Position numbers and translations under genes: made by a program | Part shown: positions 14,859 to 19,520 of the stretch, piece by piece | How positions within the stretch are numbered: position 1 is the first letter of the stretch | Layout: each line of letters begins with the position of its first letter | Notes under the pieces: generated by a model | Told to the model about the DNA's origin: nothing | Seen by the model: only the letters and a program-made list of their open reading frames with translations | The model's database searches: none | Origin: an uncultured bacterium | GTDB taxonomy: Bacteria > Bacteroidota > Bacteroidia > Bacteroidales > CAIWKO01 | Direction: 5' to 3' | Length of the DNA: 19,520 nt | Assembly: GCA_903916135.1 (NCBI GenBank) | Contig: CAIWVT010000067.1 | Location: 1 to 19,520 of the forward strand

Positions 14859-15922
14859 GTAACCTCTCCCCCATCACTTATGTGAATCTTCACTTCGGGA
14901 AAATCTGTTGCGGTGAGATTTTGTATCACTTTCAGCACCCTTTTATCTGTATCCAACAAAGGCGGTTGATATTTCAATTGATAGGTGGAGTGAATCTGCG
15001 CTTTCAGAAACGTGCCTTTTCGGTCGGTGAACACCTGCATGATGGGTGCCAAGCCACATACGCCTGCAATGCTGATGCGGCTGTAGGTGCAAAAATTGCC
15101 CATACTATACGCCACAAAACGATGTTTATACACCTCCACGCCCCGCGTAACATGCGGACCGTGACCAAAAATGATGTCCGCACCGGCATCTATCATCAAA
15201 TGGGCAAATTTGTAAACGTTGCCGCGATTGTAGCCCATAAACATTTCGTCTTGCCGAGTGATATGCTGATGGTCGGCTCCTTCGGCACCACTGTGAAACG
15301 ACACAATCACCACATCGCACACCGAATCCAAATGCCGCACTATGGCTTGTGCGGCAGCATAATTTCGGATGTCGCAATTGCCCGATTCGGGCGAAAACGC
15401 ACAAAAACCATAGCGGATGCTATCCTTAGTATATATGGTATAGGGCTTGGTCAAAAAACCCGCGTAGTGCAGCCCGGCGGCATCCAAAGTTTTAGCAGTA
15501 TTTTGTTTTCCGGCTTCGCCAAAATCTTTGCAATGGTTGTTGGCATTGCTAATCAAATCGAAACCCGCGTCCACTAAGCAGGCAGCAAACTTGGTAGGCA
15601 TGCCGAATGTCCAACAATTATCCGATTTGCAAGGTTTATGACCGTCGGGCGTATCGGTAAACACGCCTTCCAAATTGCAAAAAGCCACATCTGCCTGTTG
15701 CACTATGTGCTTCACATTTTGAAATTCCTTCGAGCAATCCTCGCCCGAGGGTAAAAACTCCCGTGAAGGAATTATCGTGCCCAACATCACATCGCCCACA
15801 CCCACTATCACCAAAGTGTCGTTAGAGGTTTTTTTGATGGTGTCATTTTGTGCCGAAATGCAATTTATAAATGCAAAAAATAGGATAACGCAAAGCGAAA
15901 AAATCCGGATAAAAGTTTTCAT
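14849..15922 (-). CDS. Secreted CapA-family protein (metallophosphatase fold)
   Basis: 357 residues from ATG 15922. A longer in-frame start at 16012 adds 30 residues ahead of the signal peptide and upstream of the promoter. Signal peptide MKTFIRIFSL to CISAQ. The CapA/PgsA metallophosphatase motifs are all present: GVGDVMLG (D44), FCNLEG (E85), SNANNH (N129, H130), SFHSGAEG (H210) and FGHGPHV (H254, H257). Homologues act in poly-gamma-glutamate capsule making or release, but most Bacteroidota members lack a capB/capC locus, and none is here. It is divergent from the OPT transporter. Confidence 0.9.
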   Translation of the reverse strand: MKTFIRIFSLCVILFFAFINCISAQNDTIKKTSNDTLVIVGVGDVMLGTIIPSREFLPSGEDCSKEFQNVKHIVQQADVAFCNLEGVFTDTPDGHKPCKSDNCWTFGMPTKFAACLVDAGFDLISNANNHCKDFGEAGKQNTAKTLDAAGLHYAGFLTKPYTIYTKDSIRYGFCAFSPESGNCDIRNYAAAQAIVRHLDSVCDVVIVSFHSGAEGADHQHITRQDEMFMGYNRGNVYKFAHLMIDAGADIIFGHGPHVTRGVEVYKHRFVAYSMGNFCTYSRISIAGVCGLAPIMQVFTDRKGTFLKAQIHSTYQLKYQPPLLDTDKRVLKVIQNLTATDFPEVKIHISDGGEVTEF

Positions 15923-15936
15923 AGGATAGTTTTTTG

Positions 15937-15963
15937 CAAAGATAAGTTTAATTGTCAAAACAA
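15937..15963 (-). promoter_or_regulatory. Promoter for the CapA-family gene
   Basis: On the minus strand 15944 to 15937 reads TATCTTTG (-7), with TTG at 15963-15961 and a 16-base spacer. It is 14 bases before ATG 15922, the same spacing seen for the gene at 561. Confidence 0.55.
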
Positions 15964-16228
15964 TATCTGAAACCTCTAAACGATTTTTCCATAAAAAAAA
16001 TTTTTTGTTCAATAGATTGAAAAATTTTATTTACATTTGAATCGCGAAATTTTAAGAGATTTTCTTTTAAAACAATTTTGTTAGAAGTATCGTAATCAGT
16101 AATTTCAAATAAATACAGAGCAGGAATACGCGCAATTTATTTCAGAAATTTTGATTCAACAGTCATTAAATTTTTGCATAGCTAAAAAATAAATGAAAAA
16201 AAAATATCGTTATTAACAGAAATTCTGC

Positions 16229-16236
16229 TAATTTTG
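16229..16236 (+). promoter_or_regulatory. -7 element for the OPT transporter; rest of the 15964-16315 gap
   Basis: TAATTTTG matches TAnnTTTG and implies a leader of about 75 bases before ATG 16316. The remainder of this ~350-base divergent gap is AT-rich. I see no structured RNA, repeat or small gene in it. Confidence 0.5.
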
Positions 16237-16315
16237 AACATTATTTCTAAAAGCAGCACACATCAAGAAGTCGAAAAATAATAAAATAGTATTCATAAAA
16301 TAAAAAAGGAAAATT

Positions 16316-18316
16316 ATGTCAGAACTCGAACAAACAACAAAAAGCTTACCCGAAAATGCCTATCGCGAACTTGCACCCGGCGAAAAGTACATCCCCGTGA
16401 TGCCTGCGAATTCAGTTTTCCCAGAAGTAACCACATGGTCGTTGGTCATGGGATTGCTCATGGCGATAATCTTTTCTGCCGCTGCTGCTTATTCAGGATT
16501 AAAAATCGGACAAGTATTTGAAGCTGCCATTCCCATTTCTATTATTGCCGTGGGAGCATCGGCAGCATTCCGCAAAAAGAATGCCTTAGGGCAAAATGTC
16601 ATCATTCAATCTATAGGCGCAAGCTCAGGAGTTATCGTTGCTGGTGCCGTATTCACCATCCCGGGATTATATATTCTGCAAGCAAAATATCCCGAAATTC
16701 AGGTTGATTTTTGGCAAATATTCTTTTCATCCTTATTGGGAGGTTTCTTGGGCATCTTGTTTTTAATTCCTTTCCGCAAATATTTTGTAAAAGATATGCA
16801 CGGCAAACTTCCTTTCCCCGAAGCCACTGCCACCACCGAAATTCTGATGACCGGCGAAAAAGGCGGCTCACAAGCCAAACTCTTGCTCGTTACAGGGCTT
16901 ATAGGCGGATTATTTGATTTCTGCTTTTCATCATTCAAACTCTGGAGCGAAGTAATCACCACCCGTGTGATTCCCGCAGGCGAGGTGTTGGCTGACAAAG
17001 TAAAAATGGTGTTCAAGTTCAACGTAAGTGCACTTATATTTAGTTTTGGATATTTGGTTGGCTTACGATTTTCGTTGATTATTGCCGTGGGTTCATTGCT
17101 TTCGTGGTTCGTATTCATTCCTTTGGTGAATGAAGTTGGCAACATTGTGGCAAGTTTGGGCGGCGGTGTAAATCCTTTTTTAAATATGACTGCCGAAGCT
17201 ATTTTCAGGGCGTATGTTCGCCCAATAGGCATAGGTGCTATTGCCATGGCAGGTATCATTGGCATCATCAAATCATCGGGCGTCATCGCCAGTGCATTTA
17301 AACTTGCAGTGGGCGTAGGCTCCAAAGCGCAAGGCGACGTAAAAGTGGAACGTACACAAAAAGACCTCAAAATGTCGTTTGTGATGCTCTTCTTGTTTCT
17401 CACCGTGGTGGCTGTTTTTATATTCTTAATCTTTGGTGTTCATATAACGTTGCTGCAGGCAGTGGTTGCCTTATTAACGATTTTCGTCATATCGTTTTTG
17501 TTCACAACGGTTGCTGCCAATGCTATTGCGATAGTAGGCACCAACCCCGTTTCGGGCATGACATTGATGACATTGATTTTATCTTCGGTGGTTCTTGTAG
17601 CCGTTGGACTAAAAGGATGGCAAGGGATGGTCAGTTCGCTGATTATAGGAGGTATTGTTTGCACGGCACTTTCCATGGCAGGGGGTTTCATCACCGACCT
17701 AAAAGTGGGCTATTGGCTCGGAACCACTCCTGCAAAACAGGAAACCTATAAATTCTTGGGCACATTGGTGTCGGCTGCCACAGTTGGAGGGGTTATTTTT
17801 ATTTTGAACAAAGCATACGGTTTTGTTCCCACTCTTGAACACAAAGACCCCATGACGGCTCCTCAGGCAAATGCCATGGCGGCTATCATCGAACCATTGA
17901 TGTCGGGCACCGGCGTTAGTTGGGTGCTGCTGTCTCTTGGTGCGGTGATTTCTATTCTATTAAATTGGTTGAAAATATCTCCTTTGGCTTTTGCTTTGGG
18001 CATGTTTATCCCATTAGATTTGAACACACCTTTAGTAGTTGGCGGTTTGCTGAATCATTGGTTTAACAAAAGCACCAAAAACGAAAAACTCAACACAGCT
18101 CGTTCCAATAGAGGTATTTTAATTGCTTCGGGATTCATTGCCGGGGCTGCATTATTTGGCGTGGTGGGTGCGTTCCTTTTATTCTTCAATGTCAACCTGG
18201 ATTCTCATTTGTGGGCAGAAGAATCAAGAGGAGCACAAATTGTTGCTTTGTTTGCCTTCATAGCCTTGATAGCCTATTTCATTTGGGAATCATTCAAAGC
18301 AAAAGAAAACGATTAA
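16316..18316 (+). CDS. OPT family oligopeptide transporter
   Basis: 666 residues, the usual length for bacterial OPT proteins, with about 14-16 hydrophobic segments. Recognisable family stretches are VMGLLMAIIFSAAAAYSGLK (first helix, ~44-63), KDMHGKLPFPEATATTEIL (~160-178, the conserved cytosolic loop), GGGVNPFLNMTAEA, and VVAVF..IFGVHITLLQA in the second half. The family carries peptides or metal chelates into the cell by proton coupling; bacterial substrates are poorly known. It is monocistronic and followed by the hairpin repeat at 18353-18452, which may end its transcript. Confidence 0.95.
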   Translation: MSELEQTTKSLPENAYRELAPGEKYIPVMPANSVFPEVTTWSLVMGLLMAIIFSAAAAYSGLKIGQVFEAAIPISIIAVGASAAFRKKNALGQNVIIQSIGASSGVIVAGAVFTIPGLYILQAKYPEIQVDFWQIFFSSLLGGFLGILFLIPFRKYFVKDMHGKLPFPEATATTEILMTGEKGGSQAKLLLVTGLIGGLFDFCFSSFKLWSEVITTRVIPAGEVLADKVKMVFKFNVSALIFSFGYLVGLRFSLIIAVGSLLSWFVFIPLVNEVGNIVASLGGGVNPFLNMTAEAIFRAYVRPIGIGAIAMAGIIGIIKSSGVIASAFKLAVGVGSKAQGDVKVERTQKDLKMSFVMLFLFLTVVAVFIFLIFGVHITLLQAVVALLTIFVISFLFTTVAANAIAIVGTNPVSGMTLMTLILSSVVLVAVGLKGWQGMVSSLIIGGIVCTALSMAGGFITDLKVGYWLGTTPAKQETYKFLGTLVSAATVGGVIFILNKAYGFVPTLEHKDPMTAPQANAMAAIIEPLMSGTGVSWVLLSLGAVISILLNWLKISPLAFALGMFIPLDLNTPLVVGGLLNHWFNKSTKNEKLNTARSNRGILIASGFIAGAALFGVVGAFLLFFNVNLDSHLWAEESRGAQIVALFAFIALIAYFIWESFKAKEND

Positions 18317-18322
18317 TAATCT

Positions 18323-18452
18323 AACCACAGAGGAAAAACAATAAAAAAAATAAACCACAGAGGAAACAGAGTAAAAACACGGAGGTACACAGAAAATAAT
18401 TTAAAAAAACCACTGTGTACCTCTGTGTAAAACCTCCGTGTACTCTGTGGTT
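18323..18452. repeat. Imperfect inverted repeat (40-base arms) upstream of the GxxExxY gene
   Basis: The left arm 18353-18392 starts AACCACAGAG and ends ACACGGAGGTACACAG. The right arm 18413-18452 starts CTGTGTACCTCTGTGT and ends CTCTGTGGTT. They pair at about 31 of 40 positions across a 20-base AT loop, with the best pairing at both ends. A further partial left arm, AACCACAGAGGAAAAACA, lies at 18323-18340. The RNA would form a long hairpin between the OPT stop and the next ATG. Confidence 0.8.
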
Positions 18453-18458
18453 AAAAAA
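18415..18458 (+). repeat. 44-bp direct repeat, left copy
   Basis: The 44 bases beginning GTGTACCTCTGTGT and ending TGTGGTTAAAAAA recur identically at 18877-18920. The two copies bracket the GxxExxY gene, with starts 462 bases apart. This copy ends 21 bases before the ATG. Confidence 0.9.
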
Positions 18459-18479
18459 TCGAAGAGATAAACAAGAAAA

Positions 18480-18857
18480 ATGATTGAAAATCAAATCACC
18501 GATAAGATTTTAAAGTGTGCTTATAAAGTTCATACAGCACTTGGTCCTGGTTTGCTTGAATCATCTTATAAAGAATGTTTGTTTTATGAATTAAAAAAAT
18601 TGGGTTTAGATACAGTAAAAGAAAAAGCATTACCTTTGATATATGAAGATGTTAAATTAGATTGTGGTTATAGAATAGATTTATTAGTTGAAAACAAAGT
18701 GGTCATAGAATTAAAATCTGTTGAAGAAATAAATGAATTATATATAGCACAAGTATTAACGTATTTGAAACTCTCGGGTTGTAGAATAGGACTATTAATA
18801 AATTTCAATGTTGCGCATTTAAAAGATGGTATAAAAAGATTAATTAATGGATATTAA
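18480..18857 (+). CDS. GxxExxY protein (PD-(D/E)XK nuclease-like fold)
   Basis: 125 residues. The name-giving motif is GLLESSY (G24, E27, Y30). A PD-(D/E)XK-like core follows: YRIDLLVENKVVIELKS with D67, E77 and K79, and a conserved Q91 in AQVLTYLKLS. The protein therefore looks catalytically intact as a nuclease fold, though no biochemical role has been settled for the family. It lies in a cassette bounded by exact 44-bp direct repeats, and it is more AT-rich than the OPT gene. It could be a selfish or defence-related single-gene unit, or a captured gene; sequence alone does not decide. Confidence 0.92.
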   Translation: MIENQITDKILKCAYKVHTALGPGLLESSYKECLFYELKKLGLDTVKEKALPLIYEDVKLDCGYRIDLLVENKVVIELKSVEEINELYIAQVLTYLKLSGCRIGLLINFNVAHLKDGIKRLINGY

Positions 18858-18876
18858 ATTTGTTTAATAAACCTCC

Positions 18877-18920
18877 GTGTACCTCTGTGTAAAACCTCCG
18901 TGTACTCTGTGGTTAAAAAA
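18877..18920 (+). repeat. 44-bp direct repeat, right copy
   Basis: Identical to 18415-18458. It is preceded by an extra CCTCCG, so the family reads CCTCCGTGTACCTCTGTGT from 18872. It overlaps the stop codon of the broken Ig-repeat gene on the other strand. Confidence 0.9.
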
Positions 18921-19520
18921 CGCAAAGATTAATACAGAAAAAGAATAAATAAATAAATAAAATAATAATTAAAAGCCTCCATGTACCTCCCGGTACGCTT
19001 GAAATAAGTGCCAAAGATGAGCCGGTGCAATAAGATGCGGGGCCGGTCAGCGGCGGCAGAGAGGTGTTAACTGTAACCGTAATGCCCACGCTGCAACCGG
19101 TGGTCGATAACGAATAGGTTATGAGCGTAGTGCCGGGAGCAACGCCCGTTACCAGCCCTGTTGACGATCCGATCGTTGCGATCCCCGGCGAAGCGCTTGT
19201 CCATGCGCCGCCCGGTGTCGGATCTGCAAGTGTGATTGTACCTAACGGACAAAGTTGGGCGCCACCGCCGCTTATCGGGCCCGGAGCGGCATTTACTGTG
19301 ACTGTCACTGTTGCAGCGCAGCCAGTGCCTGAAAGCGTATAACTGATTGTAACTGCCCCGGCTGTAATGCCCGTCACGACTCCACCCGCCACAGTCGCGC
19401 GGCCTGCATTACTGCTGCTCCATACGCCACCCGGGGTTGCATCGGCCAGGGTTGTAGTCTGACCAACACAAACCGTGGCAATACCAACAATGGCTGCCGG
19501 TGCGGGATTAACTGTTATCG
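18913..19520 (-). CDS. Ig-like repeat surface protein, 5' part beyond window, 3' end broken
   Basis: The frame is open from the right edge to a TAA at 18915-18913. It encodes Ig-like (BIG-type) repeats of about 70 residues with a shared pattern: TVN.., a Cys, TLAD.TPGG.W, a GLVTGV/GVVTGI turn, ITYS or ISYT, TGC, TVTVN. Two full units are seen, and a third stops at SVPGGTW. From there (below about 18980) the frame continues into AT-rich non-coding DNA as a hydrophobic nonsense tail, RLLIIILFIYLFFF. No T9SS sorting domain is reached, so the gene is truncated. Its GC content is clearly higher than its surroundings. It was probably a long secreted adhesin-like protein. Confidence 0.8.
   Translation of the reverse strand, partial: ITVNPAPAAIVGIATVCVGQTTTLADATPGGVWSSSNAGRATVAGGVVTGITAGAVTISYTLSGTGCAATVTVTVNAAPGPISGGGAQLCPLGTITLADPTPGGAWTSASPGIATIGSSTGLVTGVAPGTTLITYSLSTTGCSVGITVTVNTSLPPLTGPASYCTGSSLALISSVPGGTWRLLIIILFIYLFFFCINLCVF
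18972..18995. other. Junction between AT-rich repeat DNA and GC-rich Ig-repeat gene
   Basis: CCTCCATGTACCTCC (18976-18990) matches the cassette repeat word CCTCCGTGTACCTCT (18872-18886) at 13 of 15 positions. On the other strand it also encodes the PGGTW of the Ig repeat. Left of it the DNA is A/T-rich low complexity, right of it GC-rich coding. Confidence 0.7.

Noticed and set aside
14882..15577. Plus-strand open frame of 231 residues opposite CapA
   Set aside because: It is antisense to a gene with all CapA motifs and has no recognisable domain or promoter.
16699..17403. Minus-strand open frame of 234 residues inside the OPT gene
   Set aside because: It is the antisense shadow of a conserved membrane protein, and the translation is low-complexity.
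18323..18920. Insertion sequence around the GxxExxY gene
   Set aside because: No transposase, terminal inverted repeats at both ends, or target duplication is visible. I describe it as a repeat-bounded cassette instead.

Overview
The window reads as chromosomal DNA from a member of the Bacteroidota. The evidence is a secreted protein with a type IX secretion C-terminal sorting domain, a gliding-motility lipoprotein (GldH), a DUF2027-Smr protein, an RNase H with the N-terminal hybrid-binding domain usual in this phylum, and repeated -7 elements of the form TAnnTTTG a short distance upstream of genes, mostly without Shine-Dalgarno sequences. Most of the window is AT-rich. The last ~530 bases are clearly GC-rich (35 of 60 bases are G or C in 19201-19260, counted by hand). 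No rRNA, tRNA or CRISPR array was seen.

Layout. 1-500 has no convincing gene. It holds a 42-bp tandem array with an internal palindrome, three short perfect palindromes and a 21-bp tandem array. 561-2845 (+) carries the T9SS-exported protein and the Smr-domain protein. 3055-6117 (-) is a compact run: lipoprotein serpin, RlmI-like methyltransferase, BASS transporter. 6167-8449 (-) is gldH directly abutting uvrC. 8519-9954 (+), divergent from gldH, is RNase H then an SRAP abasic-site protein, so three nucleic-acid maintenance genes lie close together. 9914-10403 is repeat-rich and encloses an orphan DUF2281 antitoxin-like gene. 10491-13220 (-) is a tightly packed three-gene cluster: a beta-class N4-cytosine-type DNA methyltransferase, a PLD-superfamily nuclease with a C-terminal winged-helix-like region, and an HNH nuclease. 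This is most likely a restriction-modification or related defence module with two different nuclease folds. 13516-14127 (-) is an unnamed protein with a strong terminator. 14277-14568 is a ten-copy 21-bp array enclosed by perfect 16-bp inverted repeats. 14849-15922 (-) is a secreted CapA-type protein, divergent from an OPT-family transporter (16316-18316, +). 18323-18920 is a cassette in which a GxxExxY protein gene lies between members of one repeat family. The right edge holds the broken 3' part of a large Ig-like repeat surface protein (-), truncated where its sequence nearly matches that same repeat family.

Two themes recur. Small single genes are bracketed by direct repeats (DUF2281, GxxExxY), and the 3' ends of several genes run into repeats (SRAP, DUF2281, CapA, the Ig-repeat protein). 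The three tandem arrays have unit lengths of 21, 21 and 42 bp, which are whole multiples of two DNA helical turns. The most plausible under-described systems are the methyltransferase-PLD-HNH operon, the inverted-repeat-bounded 21-bp array, and the repeat-bounded small-gene cassettes.
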